Notes under the pieces: model-generated
Databases searched by the model: none
What the model was told of the DNA's origin: nothing
Seen by the model: only the letters and a program-made list of their open reading frames with translations
NCBI GenBank assembly: GCA_937890335.1
Contig: CALBXO010000670.1
Coordinates: forward strand, 1-39,014
Direction of reading: 5' to 3'
From: an uncultured Pseudomonadota bacterium
GTDB taxonomy: Bacteria > Myxococcota_A > Bradymonadia > Bradymonadales > GCA-2716585
DNA: 39,014 bases
Translations under genes and position numbers: made by a program
Shown here: piece after piece, positions 17,166-24,013 of the stretch
Layout of the letters: each line of letters opens with the position of its first letter
Numbering within the stretch: position 1 is the stretch's first letter

Positions 17166-20100
17166 CTACTGGATGTAGTTGGCCGCGTCTCCCTGAGCGT
17201 TACCGTCCGCGTCGATCCAGGAGTCGAGGATCCTGGCGCCCGCGAAGTTGTTGTTCACGTCACCGACAAGCTTGCCGAGAACCTGGGCACCGAGCGGACC
17301 GGACATCTCACCGTTGGAGGCGCCGATACGTTGCGTACCGCGGTTGCTCAGCCGGGGGTGCGCTGTACCGGCGTTCGGAACGCCGTTGAGCTGCACAAGC
17401 CGGTCGAGGTCGTAGACGACATTGTTCGGGTCGAAGTTGTCTGCGGGCGCGCCGTCCGGGCAGTACTGCCGGTTGGCGTTGGCGTCGAGCGGGTTGACCG
17501 GGCAACCGGTCGCGTCGAACCAGAAGAGACCAGAACCAAGACCGGCGACCATGTGGACCCAGTAAGGCTCGTTGTTCTGGTTGCCCGTGTTCTGACCGAT
17601 CGTCGCCTGGAGCACGGCGTGGTCCACGTTGGCGTAGTCGTTGTCGAAGATCGCCTGGGCGAAGGCGATGTAGTCCGCGTTGTTGGCCGGGTCCTGGTCC
17701 ACGTTGTAGTGGCAGGACACGCAGTAGCGCGGGCCTTCGTTATTGTTGTCGATCTTGCCGCGGATGCTGTGCGCCGACATCTGGTTCTGGGCCAGCGCCG
17801 GGAACGGACTGCGGGTACCGTTGTCCGGGTTGTTACCCTCACCGAGGCGATCGGAGAAGGCGAAGACGGCGGACTCGTTGTTGTTGAAGTCCTGGTACCG
17901 GTAGAACCACTTCTCGGCCGGGGAGATCTGGGTGATCTTACCGCGGCTGTTGACGCCCAGGTAGAACGGAACCGGCGTCTGGTAGACGAAGTCCGCGTTG
18001 GCCTGGAACAGCAGGATGCGCTCACCCGTGATGTTCGACGCGAAGTAGTTGTTCGGGTTCACGTCGTACTGGTTCTTGAGGTGACAACCGATGCAGTTGT
18101 TGGTCCACGAGGCGTGGCAGCTGCTGCAGTCCATCGTATCCGTGTGCGAGAAGCCCTGCTGGTACTGGTTGGGGTCCGTCTGGATCGGGCCCGTACCGGT
18201 CTGGTTGTTGCCGTCCGCGCGACCCATGGCGTAGGACGCCTTCGGGTTGTACAGCAGGCGCTGTGTGAGCGGGTTGCGCTTGTTGTTCTGGACGATGACA
18301 TCCTTGGTCTGCGGGATGTAGTGCCGCTGACCGTTGAGGCGGCTGACGAGCCAGTAGTCACCGTTCTGATCGCGCGACACGTGACGCAGCGAGTTGTTGG
18401 CGTCGTCCTGTCCGCAATCGACCTGGTCACCCTCGTAGTTGGTGCACTGCGCATACGCAGCGTACTCGCCGGTGGAGCCGTGACAGCTCTCGCAGCGGAT
18501 GGCCACGCCCTGGTCCTGCCGGCTGCGGATCTTACCGCTGGCGGCGTTGCCCTTGGTACCACCGTGCAGGTCGTTGGAGCCGTGACAGTCGATGCAGCCC
18601 ATGCCGGCCTCGTAGTGGATGTCGGCGGGGGTGTCATCGAGACCGTCCCCGTCGTAGTCCTCATAGACGATGTGCTGGGCGGCTGCGCGGCCGTTGAACG
18701 TGTTGTTGTTGACGGCCGGGTCGTAGAGCCGGTCGTCAGCGGCCGCGTCGTCGAAGTCGTCCGGGTTGGCCGGGTATTGGAAGTTGTTCGTCAGGTCCTG
18801 GTTCTGGTCCAGACGCACGCCCCAGAACTGGAGCACGGTCCGGTTGGAACCCTGGTGGCAGCCGACGCAGGCGCGGTCGCTGATGCCGCGGACGAAGGTA
18901 CCGTTGTTCAGGAACTTGGCGACGTTGCGGATCTGGTGCGACTCCACATGCGCGCGCTCCGGAGCGGCGATCGCATCCGGGTCAGCCGGCTCGAGGCGGT
19001 CCACATTGGGATCACCGGAGCGGCTGCGGCCGTCGTAGCTGTACTCCATATGGCATGCCGTGCAGCCGGAGGAGCGGAAATCCGCGTACCGGTTGTTGGC
19101 GCCAGCGCTGTACAAGTGACAGTCACCGCAGGTGATGTTGACCTGCTCGTCGATGAGGGTCTCGAGCGGGCTGTTGTAGCGCACGCGGTTGGGACGCTGG
19201 GGGTCCTGGTTCGCGTTGATGATGTGGTTGGCCAGCGTGTTGGCGTCGTAGATGCCGTTGTCGCGCATCTCGCCCTGGAACTGCGCCTTCTCCGGCTGCT
19301 CCTGGAGGCGACCCACCTCACCGATCTCACGGTTCGCCTGCGCGTAGCCCGGGTTCTGAACCTGGCGCGGCGCCGAGTCCGAGAGGCTGTCGCCGTCCAT
19401 GTTCCGGCCGCGGTACTCGGAGATGCGGTTGTCCACACCGTACCCAAAGCGGGTCGAGGAGAAGATGCCGTTGGTGGTGCCGATGATGCTGCGGGGGACC
19501 CACTGGCCATGCTCATCGCCGTGGCAGCCATTGGCGCCGCAGGAGCGGCCCTCGGCCACGATGCGAAGATCGCCGGGGTTGATGAACTGGAGGTACTCGA
19601 GGTTGGTGAACTGCTCGCCCGGCCTGTCAGGGGCGGTATAGGTCTCGTTCGGAGCGCGTCCACCAAGTCGGTCGATGCCTGAGAGGGTCAGGCGGTTGAA
19701 GTATGCGATCGCATCGTTCTGGAGAATCTCGTCCGTCCCGATCTCGGGCGGGGCCGGAACGTGACTGCCCAACTTGCCCGCGCCGTCGCCCGCGCCGCCG
19801 TGGCAGCCGGTGCAACGCACGTTACCCTGCGGCGGGAACGGGTGCGGGTTCGACAGGCCGGGGCCCGCGTAGTCGTTGTAGTCGGAGCCGTTGTGGCAGT
19901 TCATGCACGACTCGCCCTGGGGCGTATTGTCGTCGCACGGGCCGCAATCCTCCGTGCAGGTAGTGCAGTTCTCGCCGTTCTCGGGGGAACAGGTGCCATC
20001 ACCGCAGGTGCACTCCGGATTCGGATTGCAGTATTGCGGGCAGACGTTGCAGCACTCGGTTACCTGCGGGATGTCCTCAGGGCCGAGCTCGCAGAAGTCG

Positions 20101-20354
20101 AGCTGGTCGCAGAAATCCGGACACTCCGGCGCGGGCACGTCAGGCTCGCCGTTGTTTCCAACGTCCGGCTCGCCATTGTTCCCACCATCCGGCCCACCGT
20201 TGTTCCCACCGTCGGGCCCCCCGTTGTTGCCGTTGTTTCCATTGTTGCCGTTGTTTCCGGCCTCGATGGGGTCGGGCTGACAGCCCCAGGCCCCTGCGGC
20301 CAACAGCGCCACCATCGCGACCAGCGCGGTAGCTCTCACATTCTTCGTGATCAC
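17166..20354 (-). CDS. Multihaem c-type cytochrome lipoprotein (10 CXXCH + 1 CX4CH)
   Basis: This protein has about 1062 residues. GTG 20354 is chosen because a GGGGGA ribosome site lies 5 bases upstream and a strong promoter (20398-20425) overlaps the longer frame. The signal MITKNVRATALVAMVALLAAGAWGC ends in a lipobox-like AWGC. A linker of repeated Asn-Asn-Gly and Gly-Pro-Asp units follows, and then a Cys-rich stretch with 'CGDGTCSPENGENC'. Eleven haem-attachment motifs follow across the protein: CMNCH, CTGCH, CGANGCH (CX4CH), CGDCH, CTACH, CVGCH, CIDCH, CESCH, CSSCH, CIGCH and CVSCH. The last 250 residues have none and may be a binding or structural domain. It is exported and lipid-anchored, probably on the outer membrane, and likely carries electrons. 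I do not recognise a named subfamily. No porin or second decahaem cytochrome is nearby. Confidence 0.9.
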   Translation of the reverse strand: MITKNVRATALVAMVALLAAGAWGCQPDPIEAGNNGNNGNNGNNGGPDGGNNGGPDGGNNGEPDVGNNGEPDVPAPECPDFCDQLDFCELGPEDIPQVTECCNVCPQYCNPNPECTCGDGTCSPENGENCTTCTEDCGPCDDNTPQGESCMNCHNGSDYNDYAGPGLSNPHPFPPQGNVRCTGCHGGAGDGAGKLGSHVPAPPEIGTDEILQNDAIAYFNRLTLSGIDRLGGRAPNETYTAPDRPGEQFTNLEYLQFINPGDLRIVAEGRSCGANGCHGDEHGQWVPRSIIGTTNGIFSSTRFGYGVDNRISEYRGRNMDGDSLSDSAPRQVQNPGYAQANREIGEVGRLQEQPEKAQFQGEMRDNGIYDANTLANHIINANQDPQRPNRVRYNSPLETLIDEQVNITCGDCHLYSAGANNRYADFRSSGCTACHMEYSYDGRSRSGDPNVDRLEPADPDAIAAPERAHVESHQIRNVAKFLNNGTFVRGISDRACVGCHQGSNRTVLQFWGVRLDQNQDLTNNFQYPANPDDFDDAAADDRLYDPAVNNNTFNGRAAAQHIVYEDYDGDGLDDTPADIHYEAGMGCIDCHGSNDLHGGTKGNAASGKIRSRQDQGVAIRCESCHGSTGEYAAYAQCTNYEGDQVDCGQDDANNSLRHVSRDQNGDYWLVSRLNGQRHYIPQTKDVIVQNNKRNPLTQRLLYNPKASYAMGRADGNNQTGTGPIQTDPNQYQQGFSHTDTMDCSSCHASWTNNCIGCHLKNQYDVNPNNYFASNITGERILLFQANADFVYQTPVPFYLGVNSRGKITQISPAEKWFYRYQDFNNNESAVFAFSDRLGEGNNPDNGTRSPFPALAQNQMSAHSIRGKIDNNNEGPRYCVSCHYNVDQDPANNADYIAFAQAIFDNDYANVDHAVLQATIGQNTGNQNNEPYWVHMVAGLGSGLFWFDATGCPVNPLDANANRQYCPDGAPADNFDPNNVVYDLDRLVQLNGVPNAGTAHPRLSNRGTQRIGASNGEMSGPLGAQVLGKLVGDVNNNFAGARILDSWIDADGNAQGDAANYIQ
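20140..20259 (-). repeat. Tandem linker repeats encoding NNG / GPDGGNNG
   Basis: Inside the multihaem lipoprotein gene, about 120 bases consist of short degenerate units (9-base NNG-coding and 18-base GPDGGNNG/GEPDVGNNG-coding). They produce a flexible hydrophilic tether just after the lipid-anchored Cys. Such repeats vary in number between strains by slippage. Confidence 0.8.
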
Positions 20355-20397
20355 ACTGTCCCCCTGACAGGTTTCTCCGGACACCAAAGCGTCCCCT

Positions 20398-20425
20398 ACC
20401 ATAGCAATATCGCTGCCAGCGTCAA
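20398..20425 (-). promoter_or_regulatory. Extended -10 promoter of the multihaem cytochrome gene
   Basis: On the minus strand TTGACG (20420-20425), a 16-base spacer and TATGGT (20398-20403) preceded by TGC form a near-consensus sigma-70 promoter with an extended -10. The predicted start near 20391 gives a 37-base leader that contains the GGGGGA ribosome site of GTG 20354. Confidence 0.72.
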
Positions 20426-20479
20426 ACGGCTGAGGCCGCAGCAAGTGCGTTCCGGGCCAGAATCGACGCAATAACGACG

Positions 20480-21538
20480 TTAGCAGAGATTTTTTTCGAG
20501 ATTCCGCAGCACTGCATCGGTCGCTGACTCCGTCGAGAGCTGTCCACCAATGTCCCCAGTGGTGTCACCAGACCCCAGCGCATCGCGCACGGCTGTCTCG
20601 ATCGCGACTGCGGCTTGCGCTGCGCCGTGTGTGCTCATCAGCAGGGCCCCAGTCAGGATCGCCGCGAACGGATTGGCCAGCCCCTGCCCGGCAATGTCGG
20701 GCGCCGTCCCATGAACTGGCTCAAACAGACCCAGCCGCCCCGGGTGGAGGTTCGCGCTGATGGCCATGCCCAGGCCACCCTGCAGCGCGGCGCCCATGTC
20801 GGTCACGATGTCGCCGAACAGGTTTCCCGTTACGATGACATCAAACTCCTCCGGGCACCGGATCAGGTGCATGCACAAGGCGTCGATGTACTCCTCACGC
20901 GTAACGATCTCAGGGAACTCCAATGCGATCGCTTTGAACGACTCGCGCCAGAGGGCACCCACGAACGGTAGTGCATTGGCTTTGTCGGCCATGCACACAG
21001 TCTTGCGCTTGTGGGCGCGCGCGTACTCAAACGCCGCGCGCACAATCCGGTCCACACCGCCGCGCGTACACACCATCGTCTGGGTGGCCACCTCGTTGGG
21101 CGTTCCGGCCTTCATTCGTCCGCCATGCCCGGTGTACAGCCCCTCGGTGTTCTCCCGGAACACGACAAAATCCAGGTCCGCGGCGGTCTTGCCCCGCAGC
21201 GGGACGAGGTCCTCGCGCCAGCACCGAATCGGCCTGAAGTTGATGTAGAGGTCCAGGCGGAACCGGAGCCCAAGGAGGATGTCCCGCGCGTGCCGGCTGT
21301 CCGGAACCCGCGGGTCTCCCAAACCACCGAGCAAGATCGCGTCGAACTCACGCTCCAGCCGGGCAAACTCGCTGTCCGGGATCGTCTCACCTGTGGACAG
21401 GTAGTGATCTGCGCCGTAGGGCAGATCCTCGGTCGTCAATTCGACATCGAACGCAGCGGCTGCCGCCCGCATGACCCGCAGGGCCTGCGGCACAACCTCT
21501 TTGCCGATCCCGTCGCCGGGTATGATCGCAATGTGCAT
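20480..21538 (-). CDS. Isocitrate/isopropylmalate dehydrogenase family, probably 3-isopropylmalate dehydrogenase (LeuB)
   Basis: This 352-residue protein belongs to the NAD(P)-dependent beta-decarboxylating dehydrogenases. The N-terminus IAIIPGDGIGKEV is the family signature. It also has 'LPYGADHYLSTGETIPD', 'AILLGGLGDPRVPD', 'LRFRLDLYINFRPI' with the substrate-binding arginines, 'FVVFRENTEGLY', the Mg-binding 'DVIVTGNLFGDIVTDMGAALQGGLGMA', and 'EPVHGTAPDIAG' near the coenzyme site. Length fits LeuB. Tartrate and homoisocitrate dehydrogenases are close alternatives, and no leucine genes adjoin to decide. ATG 21538 follows the tRNA-Phe gene by only 11 bases with no ribosome-binding sequence, yet the start is fixed by the conserved N-terminus. 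A run of seven A (minus strand, 20490-20496) lies just before the stop. Confidence 0.9.
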   Translation of the reverse strand: MHIAIIPGDGIGKEVVPQALRVMRAAAAAFDVELTTEDLPYGADHYLSTGETIPDSEFARLEREFDAILLGGLGDPRVPDSRHARDILLGLRFRLDLYINFRPIRCWREDLVPLRGKTAADLDFVVFRENTEGLYTGHGGRMKAGTPNEVATQTMVCTRGGVDRIVRAAFEYARAHKRKTVCMADKANALPFVGALWRESFKAIALEFPEIVTREEYIDALCMHLIRCPEEFDVIVTGNLFGDIVTDMGAALQGGLGMAISANLHPGRLGLFEPVHGTAPDIAGQGLANPFAAILTGALLMSTHGAAQAAVAIETAVRDALGSGDTTGDIGGQLSTESATDAVLRNLEKNLC

Positions 21539-21549
21539 GGGGTGGGAAA

Positions 21550-21622
21550 TGGGCAGGGACGGAATCGAACCGCCGACACGGGGATTTTCAGTCCCCTGCT
21601 CTACCGACTGAGCTACCTGCCC
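21550..21622 (-). tRNA. tRNA-Phe (anticodon GAA)
   Basis: On the minus strand a complete 73-base cloverleaf is visible. The 7-bp acceptor GGGCAGG pairs with CCTGCCC. The D-arm is GCTC-AGTCGGTA-GAGC. The anticodon stem GGGGA/TCCCC holds the loop CTGAAAA (anticodon GAA), and the T-arm is GGCGG-TTCGATT-CCGTC. The discriminator base is A and CCA is not encoded. The anticodon arm and identity nucleotides are those of bacterial tRNA-Phe. Confidence 0.97.
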
Positions 21623-21652
21623 GTGGGTGCGCCAGAGGCGAACCGGGGGCTA

Positions 21653-21681
21653 CTTATAAGCAGGTGCCCGGGGGGTGTCAA
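21653..21681 (-). promoter_or_regulatory. Consensus sigma-70 promoter of tRNA-Phe
   Basis: On the minus strand a perfect -35 TTGACA (21676-21681) and -10 TATAAG (21653-21658) are separated by exactly 17 bases. The -10 is followed by a C/G-rich discriminator (GTAGCCCCCGG), typical of stable-RNA promoters under stringent control. The predicted start lies near 21646, about 24 bases before the tRNA 5' end. It is also the only evident promoter for the dehydrogenase gene. Confidence 0.88.
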
Positions 21682-21847
21682 CGGAAAAGTTAGGACGTGC
21701 CACTGTGCGGGCCTGCGACACCGGGTTCACCGGCGTCTCGACCCCTCTCCGGCTTCTGCGGGCGAGCCGGAGCCTGGGTTTCCCGGCCCGAATCACCGGC
21801 TTCCAGTCCTTGCAGGCGCGCACGCGCCGTGGCCAGCCGTCCCGGAC
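21682..21847. other. Intergenic spacer between tRNA promoter and small ORF
   Basis: This 166-bp spacer lies upstream of the tRNA promoter and downstream of the 21848-22231 gene. It contains an A/T-richer patch next to the -35 (GGAAAAGTTAGG) that could act as an UP element. It also has an 8-bp inverted repeat at 21747-21772 with a 10-base loop and no T-run. No coding frame is supported. Confidence 0.5.
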
Positions 21848-22231
21848 CTACGCAGCCAAAGACTGCCCGAGGACGGGGTGGTAGCCCAGCGCGGCGTCGT
21901 ACTCCACGCGGGCCTGCTCCGGGCGCCACGGGCGCAGCTCCTGGATCAAGTCCGACAGGCCGGCCTCTTCCAGCGCGACCCTGCGGCACAGGTCGGCGTA
22001 GAGTGACGCGAGCGGTTCGCGGTGGTGCAACCGGGCCGCGACACCCCAACCGCTGTATCGCACGTCGCCCAACCGCTCCATCTCGCCCAAATCAGCCCCG
22101 CCCCGGTAGGCCGAGAGCACGACAGTCCACGCCGCTTCATCCCCGTCATCCAGGGCGGCCAGATCAAAGGCGCCATCGAGCAGGGTCACATGAACTCTGC
22201 CGTCGCTGAAACCGTAGGTCTGTCGCTTCAT
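21848..22231 (-). CDS. Small protein of unknown function
   Basis: This 127-residue protein starts at ATG 22231 with GAGGTGG 5-6 bases upstream. The extension to 22321 would cross a sigma-54-like site and is rejected. It has no signal or membrane segment. The sequence opens with strands (YGFSDGRVHVTLLDGAFDLAALDDGDEAAWTVVLSAYRGG) and ends in acidic helices (LYADLCRRVALEEAGLSDLIQELRPW). No family is recognised. The gene is alone on its transcript, between the GltG-like gene's terminator and the tRNA promoter. Confidence 0.6.
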   Translation of the reverse strand: MKRQTYGFSDGRVHVTLLDGAFDLAALDDGDEAAWTVVLSAYRGGADLGEMERLGDVRYSGWGVAARLHHREPLASLYADLCRRVALEEAGLSDLIQELRPWRPEQARVEYDAALGYHPVLGQSLAA

Positions 22232-22264
22232 GCTGCCACCTCTCTGACGATGCAGAGGGGCAAC

Positions 22265-22280
22265 AGCACGGGCCGTGCCA
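22265..22280 (-). promoter_or_regulatory. Sigma-54-like (-24/-12) site
   Basis: On the minus strand TGGCACGGCCCGTGCT matches the sigma-54 consensus TGGCACGnnnnTTGCW at every defined base but one, with GG and GC twelve bases apart. It lies 33-34 bases before ATG 22231, leaving room for a short leader with its ribosome site. The same bases form an imperfect palindrome (GCACGG-G-CCGTGC), so an operator or chance match is possible. Confidence 0.4.
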
Positions 22281-22348
22281 ATTGTTCCACGTCGGAGTTT
22301 TGACACGCTGCGCGCCGTCATAGACGGGCCGGCAGATCAAAGTGAGGA

Positions 22349-22393
22349 GCAAGAACGAGAAACGCCTCGCGGTCCGAGGACCCGCGAGGCGTT
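22349..22393 (-). terminator. Terminator of the GltG-like gene
   Basis: A perfect 12-bp stem (AACGCCTCGCGG at 22361-22372 with its complement at 22382-22393, 9-base loop) lies 21 bp after the GltG-like stop. On the minus strand it is followed by a moderately T-rich tail (TCTCGTTCTTGC). Confidence 0.72.
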
Positions 22394-22414
22394 CAAGCCG
22401 GGACACACTGTGAA

Positions 22415-23764
22415 TCAGTTTGCGCCCTTGAAGGTGAACGGATACGAGATCGCGCAGTGTCCACCCTTGGGCGGGTCAAAGCGCCAGCGCTTGACGACAC
22501 GGGTCATGCAGCTCTCGACCTTGGTGTTCTTCATCGACGACGAGGCGACGTACGACTTGAGCACCTTGCCCTGGAGGTTGACCGTCCAGTTGATGACGAT
22601 CTTTCCGCTCAGGTTCGGGTTGAGCTGGAGCTCCTTCTCGTAGCAGTACTTGATGGCGCCACTGCCGCGACGCACGACCGAGCTGATGTTGCTCTTCGCA
22701 CAGAACTGGCCGACGCGGGCGGCGCCCTGGGTGACGCGGGCTTTGACCTTGGACTTGCCCTTTCCGCCGATCTTGGCGTTCACGCCGCGACCACCGCCGG
22801 TGTCGACCTTACCCAGTCCGTGGATGCGTCCGAATCCCTCGCCACCACCTCCACGACCGGTACCACGCAGACCCATACCACCGGCGCCGCGACCCACGAC
22901 CAGGCTGTTGCCCTCGCCGCTCATCGCCACGTTCATCTTCGCGTTGAAGGTCTCCACATCGCCAAAGAGGTTGGTCAGCTGCGATTGGCTGATCGCCTTG
23001 TTGATGCCGAGATTCTTCACGTCGATCTTGTCGACCATCTCGCCGTCGACCTTGGGAATCTTGGAGTCAGGGATCTCGGAGTCAGGGTCGCCGAACTTGC
23101 CCTCTTCACCGCCGGCCTTCTTGCCGGTGGTGTCGTCGTCGACATCCTCCTCTTCTTCCTCTTCCAGCGGATCCGGTGGCTCTTCGGCCAGGAACTGCAC
23201 GAAGCGGTCAGGCAGCTCCAGGTCCGCACGGTCGATGCCCGGTTGGTAGAGCATCTCCGACCAGATCAGGATGATCGCGTGGAAGATGAGCGCGAGAACA
23301 ATGAAGCCGATCAGCGGCCATTCGAAGCCGGAGAATCCGCGGTAGAAGACCTTGGTGTCGCCCTCGACGAACTGGAAGAAGATCGTCATGTCGCCCAGGT
23401 TCAGAACGCCCCAATCACCGTCCGTGATGAGGAGCTCAAACGTGTTGACGTTGCCGCCACCGACCGAACCGACCGAACCGGTGCGGGTGACACCTTTGGC
23501 CTCGACCAGCTCCTCGATGGAGTAGTCCTCGCCCTGGAAATGCACTTTGCCTTCCAGACCGTCGGTGATCCGCAGGTGGTATCCGTCCGCCTGACGGCTG
23601 AACATTTCAAATCGCTCGGGGAGCGGCTCTGCGGGAACGTAGAAATCGTTCGCGCGGCTGTCACCGACGGTAACCGTGTTGGAGCTCACTTTGGTGAACG
23701 TCTTCTCCTGGAAGACCGTCCCGTTCCAAACGAGCGCTACTCTGAGGTCCTGGGTGCTCTTCAC
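22415..23764 (-). CDS. GltG/PglI-like protein (FHA-like - TM - AgmX/PglI C-terminal domain)
   Basis: This protein has about 449 residues from GTG 23764, which is preceded by GAGTGAGGA. TTG 23779 would add five residues. The N-terminal about 110 residues have an FHA-like beta pattern with 'NTVTVGDSRANDFYVP'. One membrane helix (about 148-168) follows, then an acidic periplasmic stretch (EEEEEEDVDDD), a Gly-rich linker (GRGAGGMGLRGTGRGGGGEGFG), and a C-terminal AgmX/PglI domain (about 350-449). That domain has four Cys, 'IKYCYEKELQLNPNLSGKIVINWTV' and 'SCMTRVVKRWRFDPPKGG'. This matches the layout of Myxococcus GltG (PglI), an inner-membrane partner of GltJ in the gliding machine. Its presence 7 kb from a GltJ-like gene supports a Glt-like complex. 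Transcription is monocistronic (own promoter and terminator). Confidence 0.85.
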   Translation of the reverse strand: MKSTQDLRVALVWNGTVFQEKTFTKVSSNTVTVGDSRANDFYVPAEPLPERFEMFSRQADGYHLRITDGLEGKVHFQGEDYSIEELVEAKGVTRTGSVGSVGGGNVNTFELLITDGDWGVLNLGDMTIFFQFVEGDTKVFYRGFSGFEWPLIGFIVLALIFHAIILIWSEMLYQPGIDRADLELPDRFVQFLAEEPPDPLEEEEEEDVDDDTTGKKAGGEEGKFGDPDSEIPDSKIPKVDGEMVDKIDVKNLGINKAISQSQLTNLFGDVETFNAKMNVAMSGEGNSLVVGRGAGGMGLRGTGRGGGGEGFGRIHGLGKVDTGGGRGVNAKIGGKGKSKVKARVTQGAARVGQFCAKSNISSVVRRGSGAIKYCYEKELQLNPNLSGKIVINWTVNLQGKVLKSYVASSSMKNTKVESCMTRVVKRWRFDPPKGGHCAISYPFTFKGAN

Positions 23765-23832
23765 GACATCCTCACTCAAGGGGTCCAGCGATCACTCCCG
23801 CCATCGCGGAGGCCCCTGGCTACAGGCGCCAG

Positions 23833-23862
23833 ACATTAGCGGTGAGCGCTCACTCTGGTCAA
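23833..23862 (-). promoter_or_regulatory. Promoter of the GltG-like gene with embedded palindromic operator
   Basis: On the minus strand TTGACC (23857-23862) and TAATGT (23833-23838) are 18 bases apart. The spacer contains the perfect 12-bp palindrome GTGAGCGCTCAC (23842-23853), exactly between the hexamers where a repressor would block polymerase. The core equals that of the symmetric lac operator, so a LacI/GalR-type or other dimeric regulator is possible. The start is predicted near 23826. Confidence 0.6.
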
Positions 23863-24013
23863 GCTCAATTCCGACGGACAAGGCTGTTCCGTCCTTCGCC
23901 GTTACTGACACCCGACCACGCAGAAGGTTCCGTAAAAAGTTGGCGCCCGGCGTCGGAACGTGACGAAGATGCAGTTGCACGCCGGTACCGAGGTCGTGCA
24001 CAACGGGATTGAT
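23863..24013. other. Divergent spacer before the pseudoprotease gene
   Basis: This is about 150 bp between the GltG-like promoter and ATG 24014. I see no well-spaced plus-strand hexamers. A short A-run (GTAAAAAG near 23934) is the only AT-rich patch. An in-frame GTG at 23960 and ATG at 23969 could extend the downstream protein but would precede its signal peptide. Confidence 0.4.

Noticed and set aside
17331-19682. Long open frame (about 780 codons) on the plus strand opposite the multihaem gene
   Set aside because: It is a by-product of high GC and codon bias. The minus strand carries eleven haem motifs, a lipoprotein signal, a promoter and a terminator, while the plus frame shows only Val/Leu/Arg-rich low-complexity sequence.
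20490-20496. A7 run near the dehydrogenase stop as a programmed frameshift site
   Set aside because: It would change only the last few residues, and no stimulatory structure follows.
21747-21772. 8-bp inverted repeat downstream of the small gene as a terminator
   Set aside because: The 10-base loop is large and no T-run follows on either strand.
22300-22326. Plus-strand TTGACA with TAGACG as a promoter
   Set aside because: The spacer is only 15 bases and no plus-strand gene follows for over 1.6 kb.
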